A stretch of DNA of 64,000 bases from Proteromonas lacertae (Eukaryota; Sar; Bigyra; Opalinata; Proteromonadidae), in NCBI GenBank assembly GCA_002245135.1, contig NGBS01001183.1, positions 1-64,000 on the forward strand. The letters are read 5' to 3'. Position 1 is the first letter of the stretch. Every line of letters begins with the position of its first letter. The notes under the pieces were generated by a model that was not told the DNA's origin, did not search any database, and saw only the letters and a list, made by a program, of their open reading frames with translations. Positions 49,161 through 62,187 of this stretch are shown here, in pieces. Position numbers and translations under genes: made by a program.

Positions 49161-51014
49161 TTACTTTGATTGATTAGTTTCTATGTTAACAAGATTGATA
49201 ATTTCATCAATTTTACCACTTTGAACAAGCCACTCTCTAAAAAATGATTGAATAGCTGCATTTAATTCATTCTGATCATCCTCTTCTAACTTCAATTCCT
49301 TTATCTTTTCTTTAAAACCTAATAATGCAGTTCTTCTAGCTTGAATAACCTGCAAATATTCAGGTGGTAAAGGTAATGTATTAACAGGTGGAGGACCAGA
49401 TTCAGGAACTGTAAATGGTGAGAATTCTTCAGGTGGTAATTTAGTAGCTGGATATAAGGAACTTTGCTTTTCATGAACCATTTCTGGATCAATTGCATTT
49501 TCACCTTTTTCCTATCAAAAATGAAATATAAATATACATCAATAACATGATCCCATCTATTAAATGATAAAGTTCCTTGAATAGTTTTACCTGGTACAAC
49601 TCCACTCTTATGAATATCCTTCCACATATTGGAATAAGGAGCTGAATGTGGTGCAAATGTTAATAAACGACAATCACCAAATACAACAGGAGAAAATGTA
49701 GTAAATACTTCAAAACTACATTTTAAACAGTTTCTATTTATTATTAATAATAAATAAGTATAACAATTATACGCGATTCTTAACCTTCTACAAATTGTTA
49801 TAATACGACAATCTTCACAATTTTGAACAGTTACAGCTTTTGAAACACATCCTATCATTATTAAACACTTTTGACAACCACTTATATGAACAAATGTAAA
49901 AAATGAATAAAGGAAAATATAAATAGACAAATAAAATTATATGTAAAAAAAGAAAAAAAATGATATTTTGCATCTCTTAATAAGAATATATGTGATTTTA
50001 AACAGTCATAAATACAAATAACTTGTGGATTTTGTCTAGAAGGAGCTGGATTATACATACTTCTAGATATATTTTGAATAACAAGTGGACGAGTTACAGG
50101 TGTTTTTGGTATTGATGATGATGATGATTCACTTGATCCATCAGTGGAATTCTTTAATGAATTTTGATCATATACCTTCAGATTGTTATGTAACCAATTC
50201 TAATTAATAAAATAATAATAATTAATACTCTAAAATCTTTTGCAAGTACTCCACTCTCTTTACGATATTTTGAAGGTAATAAATCATATAAATGAACTAC
50301 TTCTTCATTATAATTAAATCCACCACTAAATAAGAACTCAAAATCATTAATTATATCATTGGGAATTACATATTTTGATAAATCAATTTGACCAAATACC
50401 AAGCCAAACATTCCTTCTTCATTATCTAATATAAAATTGATTCTATTGGTTTCTTCTGATATTAATTGAGATGCATTGGATGATAATCTCTTTGTTGGAC
50501 TGGTTATCATTGGTGGAGAGGATGGGTTTGAGCTGGCTTGAGGTGATCTATTATCTACCCACATATCATCAGCTACTGGCTTAGATGGTTGTCTAACATA
50601 CAATTGAGTGAATAAGAATAACGCTAAATGTGTGCATGTTAATGGTGCTCCTTTTGTATCTTCTCCAAGTAAAACTATTTTGAATTAAAGTAGTATTCAT
50701 ACCTCTTTCACTTAAACGACAGAATATTTGAAACATTTCAAAGCATCTATTACGATATTAATGCAAATTATACAAAGAAGCCTCTTTTGCTGACCATCCC
50801 AGAATTTCTATTGAATATTTTAGCCACGTTGTGTATCTAAAATAAGAAAAAAACAATGAGGATTATACGTTATATGCCTTGGATCAACCTCTCTAATTTT
50901 GTTCATTAGATCAGTAAAGGCAGCAAATGTGTAACTTTTCGATCCTGATGATTGTTGAGAGAATCTTAATGATCCATGCTCAAATATTTCATTTTTAATA
51001 CACAGATATACCAT
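49161..51014 (-). CDS. TBCCD1: TBCC domain-containing protein 1 (TBCCD1-like)
   Basis: Several exons joined through 25-40-nt introns, start MVYLCIKNEIFEHGSL at 51014. The order follows TBCCD1: N-terminal domain (TYTTWLKYSIEILGWSAKEAS), a disordered spacer, the central segment ending DLLPSKYRKESGVLAKDFRV, then a parallel beta-helix TBCC domain with GCVSKAVTVQNCEDCRIITICRR turns and RLLTFAPHSAPYSNMW, and a C-terminal helix FFREWLVQSGKIDEIINLV that closely matches the vertebrate protein. TBCCD1 acts at centrosomes and basal bodies and in Golgi/nucleus positioning. The arginine finger of true tubulin cofactor C is not evident, as in other TBCCD1s. The next gene is a Sfi1/IQ-like protein, also expected at basal bodies. 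Confidence 0.82.
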
Positions 51015-51132
51015 TATTTTTGAAAATCAATTAATACACAAAAAGTGTGTATTAATTATGTATTGTAATGTATTTTAAAAAATAGAGTAAAAGAGGTATT
51101 ACATATTAATTTAAATAGTAAATTTATTATTA

Positions 51133-54100
51133 TTATTTGGTAGAAGTATTAGTTTTAATGTCTTTTGCTATTTTCCATCCCATTTTCTTTGCAATTATCT
51201 CACTAACTGTTTTCTTCACTTTAGATCTCTTCATATCTCTATCTGTTATAAAGTAATGACCTTTTTCAAACAATGTTGGTTGTGAAATATACTCATCTAT
51301 TGATAAATCCTTATGTCTGTGTCTGTTCTTTGTTATATGCAATCTCTTCGTACATTCACCACAATATAGCAATTTACAGTTTTGACAATAACTGGTAGCT
51401 TCTCTAAAGTTACAATCATTACAAATCGGACCTCTATCATCTAACAAATTCAAATTAATATAAATCAACTCATGATAAGCTCTTTCACCATTCTTATGAA
51501 ATAATGCACAACAATCCTTACAATATGGGATTTGACAAACAACACAGAAGAAATTAGCTACTTTTTCTTCACAATCCATACATATGATAGCTGTAGGATA
51601 TTTCTTTTCAGGTGGTTCAGGTGGTAGTTGTGGTAATGGCTGCTTAGCTGCATTAGCTTTACTTTTTGGTGATAATGTAACGGATATTTTTTCCCCTTTT
51701 TCTTTCTTTGCTTCTTCTTTTTTCTTTTCATCCTTTTCCTTCTTTTCAATTTTAGCTGTAGCAGCACTATCAGGATCTTCTTCACCTTCTAAATAAGCAC
51801 CAAATTTCTTCTGTTTTGAGATTTCATTAAACAATACTTGTCTTTGTAATGTTGCATGTTCTGTCACAATCCAATGTTTATTCAAATCTTCATTAAACTG
51901 TTCTTCCTGTTTTGATAAAGCATTTAAATTCCTTTCATATTCTTCTAAATTCCATTTTATATATAATTTATGATATTCCAATCTACACAATTTACCTCTA
52001 ATTATTCTTTGTATTTCAGTAGCAGCTTTGTTCTTTAATTCTTCAAATAGTTTTGCCTTTTGTTGTACATGTCTTATAAACATACCAATTGAATCTGGTA
52101 ATATCAATCCTAATGACATCTTTTCACTATATTTACTCTCCTTTTCATTCATATTACAGAAATAACACTTAATTGCTGGTATTCTATTAACACCATATTT
52201 TATGTTACAATAGATTCCTGTTGCTGTATCCCACTTGTGTTGTGTATCTGAATACTTCTTACCATTATTATGTTTATGAATCCAACAATATTCACAATAA
52301 TCTTTTAAACAATCAAAACATCGATATTTACCTTTGTTTTTCTTACATGCATTACATCTAAAATAAATAATATAATAAAAATATAATATACATTGCTACT
52401 GTAGAACTATTAGAATCAGCAATAACAAATTTGCATTTCAAATGTTTATTTTCAGTCAAATCATAAGCATGATGCGCAAAATTAACTCTATATTTCATCT
52501 GTTTAGCTGAATTCAACCAATCTGCCCAGAATAACACATACACCCATTCATTATCTCTTAAATATTGTCCTAAATTATCAACAGTGAGATGAACTAAACA
52601 AGTTTCTCTTTGAATTGCTACTTCTTGAATATATTCAGATTTTGTCTAAAGTATATATATATATATATACTTTCAAATATTTGTATCTTTTCATTGCTAA
52701 ATGTCTTCTTACAATTGACTGTACCAATGTGATAGATTTTATTTTCTTTTTCCATCTTCCTTGCATTAATATATACTTCCACTGTTGAAAACATAATTCT
52801 TTATTTCTTCTTCCTTTATGATCCATAAATTGAGTAATTAAGTCTCTATAATATATTCTGCAATTCGATAATAAATGCCACCATCTCATATATCTCAACT
52901 TCTGTAATCTATTATATGATTTATTACTAATATCTCTCACTACTTTTCTCCTTCTAAATGATTGTAACCAAATCATAAATATCTTTTGTTTATAAACTTG
53001 TAGTGCTCTTTTACTCTTTATTCTTACAAATCGTCTATTCTGTGATATTCTATACATTACTCTCAACACTCTTCTCATCTGTAATTTGATACTATTTGGT
53101 TCAAATTGCTTCACTTTCTCTCTCAAATATTGCTGTGTTTGTACATTTAAATAGAATTTCTCCAACACATATTTACGATGTAAACTTCTATGTTTTCTTT
53201 CATACCAATTTCGAGCTTTTGTCATTCTTTTTCTATCTGTTACTGTATCTTTCCAGACTCTTTCTATCCATTTTCTTTGTATTTCAACTAATAAACTATG
53301 ATAGAATTTATCTGCCTTTTCTATCAGCTGTTGATCATTATCTGCATTCCAGAATGAATATGGAAGAATCATCATAAATATATTTCCTACATACTTATTA
53401 TGCATTCCACAGAGTTTTATATATTCAATCCATTTTTCAAATAGATGTTTTCTTTCATGAATACACCAAAATTGAAATGCTTTTTCTTCCTGTTTTTTCT
53501 TATATTGATATTGTATTTTATTCAATTTCCATATCATCATTACTCTTCGTTTTATATTAGTTGTATGAGACTTTTCAATTCTGTAATAGAAATACCAAGC
53601 TCGAATAATGATTCGAGTTAAATACTTAAAATGAAATCTTTGGATTTTAGTATACATATGCCAACGGTTAAACATTCTAGTTTCTACATTATGTTTAAAT
53701 ATATTCTCAGCTTTTACTACTTCCATCCATTTTTCCATTAATTCACCCAACGGTGTTATCTTTTCTATATACAATCTTCTTGCTTCAATTTTCCAATTTT
53801 TCATTACTGTCCTATACACTCTAGTCTTATATTTATATAAACAAATTGACAATACTTTCCATTTCCGAAGTATTTGTTTTCTTGTTTGGTTATTATAATG
53901 TTTTTCAGCAACTACCATTTCTTTTTCTATTCTCTCTCTCCAATGTTCTTCTCTACACCATTCAACGTATTTCTTCCATGAGACTAATGCTTTATCAAAT
54001 ATTTCCTTTCTTTTCCTTCTCCACGTTTGTAATACTTTTAATCTCAGTTTTCTTCTTTCATATTTCCATTTTAATACCATCATTGCATGTATTAGTTGTA

Positions 54101-55778
54101 GTTGTTGTTGTCTTTCTTTCTTTGCAATCTTTCTACCTACATGACCTCTATAAACTCTTTGCGTTGTTCTTATACTTGAGATTTTTATTTGTTTTGCAAA
54201 TTCACTATATGATGATTTTGGTGATTTTAGAAATCGACATAATCTTAAATATAACATTAAATTCATATCACTATTACATAGAAACACATAATAATTTGGA
54301 TCTGACTTTTGATTTATTCTTAACTATATATTATAACATTAGTAAATATATACATATTGCTTATAATGATGAACCATTTCCATTGCTAAGTTAATTGAAT
54401 TAATAATCTCTTGATAATCTACACTCTTAATTTTCCTCATTGTATACTATTCATAATAATAAAAATAAAATATTAATACATGCATTTGTAGTTTACCAAT
54501 AATCTGTCTTGAACTCTTCAATACTTTTTCAACCATTTGTGGTGTAACAATATCTAAACATTTCTTCATTGCAGATACTCTAATTCTAGCTAAATGACCT
54601 CTTATTAATGCTTGAATAACCACTGAACAATCACTATATACATTAAACTCATATTTCATCTTCTTCAATATCTTTTGTGCTTTTCTAACTCTCCAATTAC
54701 ATTGTATTACTGATGCTTTATAATTGATTAATTTAACATGATACAATCTCTTTGCTTTATAACATCGAAATGCACATTGTATAATAGTTGCACAGAAATT
54801 GATATTATGACGAAGTTTTTCAAGTCTGTATACTTTCTTGGCATTGTAAGATCTCCACACTTTTTGTATTCTTGTTGCATTATTATAATACTATAAATTA
54901 ATATTTATTAATATATATATTTATACATATAACCAAACTTTATTCCTCCATTTACCAAATGCAATGTGTTTTATTCCTTTATATAATAATTCTTCAATAT
55001 TATGCAATAAAGACATTCCATATAATACATCCATTCTTTCATGTAATTCCTCATAATCTTTTAATTGCAATTGATATATAAAATTCTATTAAAAAATAAT
55101 TATTAAAATATATTGATTATATACTCTCCACCTTTCCCATGCTTCTCCTCTTATATAATAATCTGCAGTTTTACTGAATTTAATTACTATTTCTGCACCT
55201 CTTTCAAGTCGATTGAATTTCAGTTGAACTATTTCTTTTGCCTACATATATTATTTTAATTCATACTGTCATATCTTCAGTTGGTATTAAATTAAAGGTT
55301 GGATGACGAACAATTACTGGTTTATTATCTTCAGGATTTACAATTTGATTTTTTAATGCTTCTCTTATTATATCAGGAGTTTCCGCAGATACTGGAGGCT
55401 CTAATGATTTGTCTTTAGAAAATATCCATTCTTCCCATCTTTGAGCTAAAATACTTGTTGAATTTGCTCTTTTAGTGCTTGAGGATGTGGATCGTGCAGA
55501 TTTTTTAGGAACAAATGGAGGTACTCCCAACCTTTTTTGACCTGGTAAAATTTCAGTGTAAGGTTTAGGGTGAATATATTTTTCTGTAAGTGCTGGGAAG
55601 AAAACATCATTGGATTCATAATTTGTCTATTTCATTATAATAATCAGATTTATACTTTCTGATAACTAACAGTCTTTTTCTTTTTGGTATTATTGAATTT
55701 AACTGGAGATGCTGAATTAAGAGTCGGTAGTATTGGACTTGATTTTGTACCTTGTATTTGCTTCTTTTTGTTATTCAT
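51133..55778 (-). CDS. Long IQ / Sfi1-like repeat protein with B-box zinc fingers
   Basis: About 1,400 residues in ten or so exons, start MNNKKKQIQGTKSSPIL at 55778. Order: disordered N-terminus; IQ motifs (ATRIQKVWRSYNAKK, ATIIQCAFRCYKAKR, SVIQCNWRVRKAQK, VVIQALIRGHLARIR); about 500 residues of Trp-spaced helices like Sfi1 centrin-binding repeats (ILRKWKVLS, MFNRWHMYT, MIWKLNKIQ); another IQ (LVQSIVRRHLAMKRY). Then comes a thioredoxin-like stretch without the Cys pair (VYVLFWADWLNSAKQMK), three B-box-like fingers (CNACKKNKGKYRCFDC; CMDCEEKVANFFCVVC; CNDCNFREATSYCQNC) and a Lys-rich tail. Calmodulin or centrin binding and a basal-body or axonemal location are inferred. One intron, 52646-52670, is a 25-nt (TA)n tract. 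Confidence 0.7.
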
Positions 55779-56048
55779 ATGCGAAAAAAAGATAAAAACG
55801 ATAAAAGTGATTTGATGTTGGCTTGATATTTTGAAACGAATAAAATTATTGAAAATATTAATAATCTAAATCTGCAAATCATTTAATTTTATCATACATG
55901 AAAAATAACTATGTGCAAGATGAATATTTGCTTTAAACTTCTACTGAATAATTATCTATGTCACTTATTTATTAACTAAATGATATAACAACATATATAG
56001 TAAATTATATTAAATTTTATATATTATTCACATTGATTGTTCAACTTT

Positions 56049-59000
56049 TCAGATTTCATCATCTTTTGGAGTTTCTTTTGGAGATTCTCTAGGAGTATTT
56101 ATTTCATCGATTGCAGTATGTTGTAAAGATGTATTTGGTAATTGGTTTAATGGAGTAGATGATGGAGTAATACTTGCACCGCTTTCCTGATTTCTACATA
56201 ATTCAATCTGTCTCTAGATAAAACAATAACAAAAGCAACAAATATACTAAATCAATAGAACCCTTTCTCATAGCATGAAATGGAGTTAAAGGAATGGCAT
56301 AATTATTTATTTTGTTTTTACTAATATAATTCTCTTCTATATCATCTAATATAAATTCATGATCTTCATTTGTGTTTGGTAGATGAAGAATATTCTCATC
56401 TTCTGTATTAATTGTTGGATGAATCATTTCATCAAATTGTGGACTATAACAATATAATCATAAAATAATAGTATATACTTTTCAGTACGAAATAATCTAC
56501 AATCTTCATCTATTACATAATCTTTAGAATTGACTAAATTTATTCCTACAAAAGGTTCAATTTTTATTACATTATCATTATTATTCAATTTTGTACTCAT
56601 TTTACCACTCAACAATGTAAAATAACCATTCAATTCTGGATTTTCCCCTTTTTTATATTTTATTAAAGTTCCTTTTTCTATTATTTTATTCAACTATTCA
56701 TATAATAATAACACAACTAATAAATACATTATCATCACTTACACCTTTAAAATCAGGTAATATTTCATGTGCTACTTTTTTAGCAACAAATTTACAAAAT
56801 GATAATTCTAAATCTGGAAATTCCTTCATTATTTCGTTAAATTCATTTATGGGAAATCTAAATGCAACAGCTTGTGTAGAAGTAACAGTAACAGTGTAAA
56901 ATCTTACTTTTCCACTTATAGTTGATAATGTACCAAAGATATGACCTGGATAAATAATACTACCTACATCTTCACTTTCAGTATCATTTTCATCTTTTTC
57001 CATATTTTGATTTACACCTTTTAAATCACCTAATGATGAGAGTGAATTCTGTGTTTCAATATAATCACTTGACTGCGATCTCTTCATTCTACCCATATCT
57101 GCAGATGTCACTTTTTTGAATAAACCTGTATTTAAAGCAGCATGTTCTTCTTCTATATAAATAGAGTATTAATAACATACTATGCACATTTCTTATTGTT
57201 TCATTTTTCAAATCATCATCTTCATTATTCAACACTTTTCGAAAATCTTGATTGAACGAAACTTTTGCTAAACCTCTTTGCATAATTAAAAAACCATCAG
57301 ATGGATGGCCTTGTATAAATATTGTGTCATTCAATTCATATTCATTTATTCTAACAAATTTGGCTAATCTTTTAATGATTGTTTCAGATTCAGAACCAAT
57401 ACTATAAAAGATTGGATTTCTCATCATCATTTCTACTGGAGTAATTGGCTTTATTCTAGTAAAACGATGATTTATTACAATATGAGCTTTATCCAACATT
57501 TCCACTATTCTTTCAAACTCTTTCTCTTCTAAATCTCCAGATTCTACTGATTTTTGACAAGCGGTATTCAGTCTATTTAAAACAATATCTACAGCTTTAA
57601 TTGTCTGAATCTCTGGAATTACATCTTTATATACTCTGTACAATTCATTCAAATAATCAACAGCTTTATCAATATCTTTTCTCACTGAACCATATACACT
57701 GAAAGCAATACTTTCTTCTTTACTTAAAAGTGTAAAAAATCTCTTCTTAGCTACACGATAAGCAGCAATATAACCAACTGTAACTTCCCATGCTTTTGTA
57801 ACTTGATAAATCAAATATCTTCTGACTAGCCAATCGAATAATGGATAATTAGAAAGGATTTCTATCAATGCAAATGGTTTTATTCTTTTTACTATTTCAT
57901 CCCACTGTTTCATACAATTATCATCATCTTGATGTAATAACAAACGATCTTGAACTGTAGAATTTTCTTCTAATAATATTAATAAAGCTGGTTTTGATAA
58001 CAAACCATCAATATTCTGTTTCCAATATCTATTTAATAATAATAATAATAATAATATAAAAAATACACTGCTCTTACTGTATTTAAGAATTTCTTTCTTG
58101 CCACTCCAACTGCATCAACATCAGTTGCAGAAAGATCTTTAATATTTGATTTATATCGCAACTAACAAATAAATTACAAACATCTATATATACTCTTCTA
58201 TGTGCAGCTGTTTTATGATCATCTTTTCTAAGTTTTGGATATTCTTCAGATAAATCTGGAATAAATGACCAAACAGAATCCCAATTAGCAAATATACACA
58301 ATTTCTTTTGCTACTTAAAATAAATAATAAGAATTTTATACCAATAAGTTTTGAACTCTTCCTTTTATTCTATCATAATACTGTCTCATTACTCCATTGT
58401 AGATTTCTTGTTCAAATACTGGTGATCTTGTCATACCCAATGCTTTTACAATTAATCCACTAGTTGAACCATTCACAAATGTTGTTAAAAATGCTATTCC
58501 ACCAACAAAAAACACGTATTTCTTTTCAATATCCTATTCATATTACATTAATTACATATACTCTATCAATATCATCTTGATGTGCTACTACTAAAGCTAA
58601 AACCAATGATATTGCTCCTCTTAAACCAGAATATGATATTACTATTGCTTCTCTCCAATTCATACCATAACCAAACTTAGATAACGGATAACTATACAAT
58701 CAATAAATATTTATATACTAAAGAAAACCAATCATTGCGAATCTCACTACATTTATAAATAAAAAGAATAGTATCAGATATAACCAATCATAACCATCTA
58801 TCGATTCATCTAAAAATGATTGTTTCATTATAATTGCACCTGTTATTACAAATATCACTGTATTAGCCATATATGAAAACACTTCCCAAAAATGATTCAT
58901 TATTTTCTCTTCATCACTTTTCATTGATTCAAAACTACTCAATACTATACCATAAGTTACCAATGTTATTACTCCACTAACTTCACAGTAATATTCACTT

Positions 59001-59782
59001 ATATAAAATGACATATATGTTAAAACAACTGTTAATACTACTTGACAGATTGAATCTCGGATTGTTGACATTAATATATAACAAATCAATCCTGTTAATA
59101 AACCAATTACTCCTCCTCCTAATGCTAACTGAAAGAATGTTCCTATTGCTTCACCTACACTTGAATCAATACCTTTAAAAAAAGTGAAAAATACTTGAAA
59201 ACCAACCATTGCTGTTCCATCATTCAATAATGATTCACCTTCTACTAATAAATTAAGCTGATGAGGTGCACCTAGTTCGTGCAATAACGATACAACTGCT
59301 ACTGGATCTGTTGCACTGATTATTGAACCAAATGTAAAAGCACAATACCAGTTCCAATTATAAGGAAAGACATAATGAGCATAGATTGCTACAAATACCA
59401 ACGTAAATACAACACCAGGACCAGCTAATATTAAGATCTAATTATAGAATAATCACTTATACTTGAACGAAAGACTTATTCATTGTATGATAGTCAGCAT
59501 TAATGGCACTATCAAATATTAATGGAGGTATGAATATATATAGAATCAAATGAGGATTCATATGACGCCAGATATCGAGATTCCTCTCGATAACCCTAAT
59601 ATTATAGCAAGATTCATATACTCTGATCCCTCGGCAATAGCACTGTATACTATTCCCACTAAAAATAACACGACAGTGTATGGAACAGGAATTATCTTAC
59701 CATAAACCTTTATAAGTATTCCTATGAACAGTGCTATAAAGAAAAATATAGCAGATTCAGCACCACTTAGCTCTGCAGACAT
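56049..59782 (-). CDS. Na+/H+ exchanger with C-terminal cyclic-nucleotide-binding domain (SOS1/SLC9C type)
   Basis: About 1,130 residues after removing about ten short introns. The CPA1 exchanger core shows IPPLIFDSAINADYH, ATDPVAVVSLLHELGA, EGESLLNDGTAMV (transport-site ND) and SGLRGAISLVLAL, with around 12 helices. A helical region follows (FLNTVRAVYWKQNIDGLL, WLVRRYLIYQVTKAWEVTVG), then a CNBD (ELNDTIFIQGHPSDGFLIMQRG ... GHIFGTLSTISGKVRFYTVTV) with a roughly 80-residue acidic insertion, and a disordered tail. There is no voltage-sensor module, so plant SOS1-like rather than sperm SLC9C1. It exchanges Na+ for H+ at the plasma membrane. A one-base frame change near 59580 coincides with a perfect palindrome. 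An in-frame TAG just upstream makes MSAELSGAES the safest start. Confidence 0.82.
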
Positions 59783-60340
59783 TGCTGATTCATCAAAAAT
59801 CTAAACACGATCTGAGCTTTGCTCATAATAAGATTTTTGAGATTGTGTAATAACAACATTCTGCATATATTTATAACACAAACATGGTAATATTGCGTTA
59901 ATTAAATTACTATCAGTTAGATATTTAGGTAATTATGAAAGTGATTCATAATTTAAGGTTCATTATATATAGTGTGTATTTCATGTATGTATAATTATCC
60001 CAAAGCAATTTTAATTCTGCAGGATGTAATAATACATATTTTGAAACATATATGACCATTTGTGGTAGAAATATAACTTTAGAGAATATGAATAAATCTA
60101 TATCCATTTCAAAAAGCAGAACTATCCAAATTTACTTGAATTGAATAGTAAATTAGTTTATTTTATGAAGAAAATTAATAATGTATTGTTTGTGATATAA
60201 CCTTTTTTTTATTCAATAAGAAAGATAAAGATCGAAATTTCTCATTTAAGCTTCAAAACACTAGTAAATAAACAGCAATTATATATCCCTCATACATTAA
60301 ATCAAATATCTAATTCTCAGTCAAAATAATGTAGATAATT
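59783..60340. other. Divergent intergenic region, exchanger / acyltransferase
   Basis: 558 bases of AT-rich sequence. A short frame upstream of the exchanger (MQNVVITQSQKSYYEQSSDR, from near 59864) is in frame with it but separated by a TAG; it could be a 5' exon or an upstream frame. No repeats, RNA genes or clear promoter motifs were seen. Confidence 0.35.
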
Positions 60341-62176
60341 ATGATAAGTCAAAATACCAAAATCCAAAATTATAAAATGTATTTTGGTATAATAGAATCT
60401 ATAAGAGGTATTTCATGTTTATTAATTGTTTTGTATCATTTTTCTTCAAAAAATGTGACAAATGGATTTTTAGGTGTAGATCAATTCTTTGTAATATCAG
60501 GTTTTTTAATCATATTCTCAATTCACCATAATGACAGTAAATCTTTTAATGTTATAAATTATATGAATAAAAGAGTGAAAAGAATATTGCCATTGAAGTG
60601 TGTTGTACTATTTTATGTTTTACTACTTGATAAATATTATTTTAAAGAAACAATTACAGATTTAGAATTGGATAGTATTACAGCTTTTTTATTCTATTTC
60701 AATTTCAAACTAATTAAAGACAATAACAACTATTTTTCATCTCCTTCTATAAATTTAATATTGAATTTTTGGTCATTGTCTGTTGAGGAACAATACTACT
60801 TATATGTATTAGTTATATCATTCATAACAATAGAAATTTCAAATACTTCTTCAATATTATTCCATGCAACTGCTCTATTGATATCTTTTGCATTATTTAT
60901 TTTTTACTTCAATAAAGATTATGTTTTTTCATTTTATAGTATATACACAAGAATATGGGAGTTTAGCTGTGGCTCATTGATATATTATTATGATTTTAAA
61001 TTTACCAATGAAATATGTGTAAATATATTGTTCTTTTTCCAATTATTATTTGTATTTTCTAAAGTAAATGGATGTATATGTTTTATAATAATAAATGTAA
61101 TTACATATTTTCAACTTAGTTATTCTAAGAATAATGAAGGTTGTTTATTCTCTAATAATATCATTAGATTTGTTGGACGAATATCATACTCAATCTATCT
61201 TATCCATTATTCAAATATTCACATATTTCCTATTAAATATGCAGTATTAGCTATATTTGTTGGTAGTGTATTAATGTATTATGTAGTAGAAAAGCCAGCT
61301 AGAGATAATCTAAGTGCATCATATATAGTTTTTTTATATATACTTTGTTTCTTATTCTATCATAGACTATACAATAAGGATAATAGATTCTCTATACAAA
61401 AAAATATAGATAAATTATTTATAAAGGATATGTGTTCTTATGATGTAATTGATAAGTTACACTTATCAAAATATAAAGTGTTATTATTAGGTGATTCTCA
61501 TGTATTACATTATATTAGAGCTGTTTATGATAATAAAAAAGAAGTTGAAGTTTATCATTCCTATTTCATAAATACCAATATGCAGAAAGGTAAATATGAT
61601 GATATAAAATACTTATTGAAATATACATTTGATATAATTGTGTTAGGATTTTGGCAAGAATTAAATAGAAAGTCTACATATGAAGATAGTATTTTTCATT
61701 TAATAAATGAAATACAAAATATTACAAATAATATACTAGTCATTTCAGATAATCCATTTTTGTTTCTTGAGCCTAATAATTGTTTATATACTTCAAAATT
61801 CTGTTATGGAATTGTAGATGTTAATTGCTCAATAGTGAAAGCATATAATATATCAAAGTATACTTATCCTAACAAATTAAATGTATATGATTATAGTATC
61901 GAAAAATATACTGTTAAAGGTAATAAATGTCTATTTGAAATAAATGATATTCCAATATATAGAGATCACTATCACCTATCTGGAGGTTTTGTAGAAAAAC
62001 TATTAATGAAAGAAATTCACAAAATTTTGAATAGAATAATGAAGAAAGATATATGGAAAAATGAAAGAATAACAAGTGTTATTTTTCATTGTTTGGAAAA
62101 AGATCATAATATATATAAAAGTGATTGTATAAATAATAACTATAAAATAAGATCTTATAATTATAACTATAGTTAG
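60341..62176 (+). CDS. Acyltransferase-3 / SGNH O-acyltransferase (OafA-like)
   Basis: 611 residues, intronless. The N-terminal acyltransferase-3 domain (about 1-330, roughly ten helices) has ESIRGISCLLIVLYHF, LGVDQFFVISGFLI, NYMNKRVKRILPL and LNFWSLSVEEQYYLY. The C-terminal SGNH-type domain (about 370-575) has LLLGDSHVLHY (block I GDSH) and DHYHLSGGF (catalytic Asp-His block V). This is the full bacterial OafA/YrhL architecture, which O-acetylates surface polysaccharides across a membrane. Lack of introns and the bacterial domain pairing suggest acquisition from bacteria, though similar genes occur in other protists and animals. It heads a tightly spaced three-gene plus-strand set. Confidence 0.85.
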   Translation: MISQNTKIQNYKMYFGIIESIRGISCLLIVLYHFSSKNVTNGFLGVDQFFVISGFLIIFSIHHNDSKSFNVINYMNKRVKRILPLKCVVLFYVLLLDKYYFKETITDLELDSITAFLFYFNFKLIKDNNNYFSSPSINLILNFWSLSVEEQYYLYVLVISFITIEISNTSSILFHATALLISFALFIFYFNKDYVFSFYSIYTRIWEFSCGSLIYYYDFKFTNEICVNILFFFQLLFVFSKVNGCICFIIINVITYFQLSYSKNNEGCLFSNNIIRFVGRISYSIYLIHYSNIHIFPIKYAVLAIFVGSVLMYYVVEKPARDNLSASYIVFLYILCFLFYHRLYNKDNRFSIQKNIDKLFIKDMCSYDVIDKLHLSKYKVLLLGDSHVLHYIRAVYDNKKEVEVYHSYFINTNMQKGKYDDIKYLLKYTFDIIVLGFWQELNRKSTYEDSIFHLINEIQNITNNILVISDNPFLFLEPNNCLYTSKFCYGIVDVNCSIVKAYNISKYTYPNKLNVYDYSIEKYTVKGNKCLFEINDIPIYRDHYHLSGGFVEKLLMKEIHKILNRIMKKDIWKNERITSVIFHCLEKDHNIYKSDCINNNYKIRSYNYNYS

Positions 62177-62187
62177 TTGATATAGAT

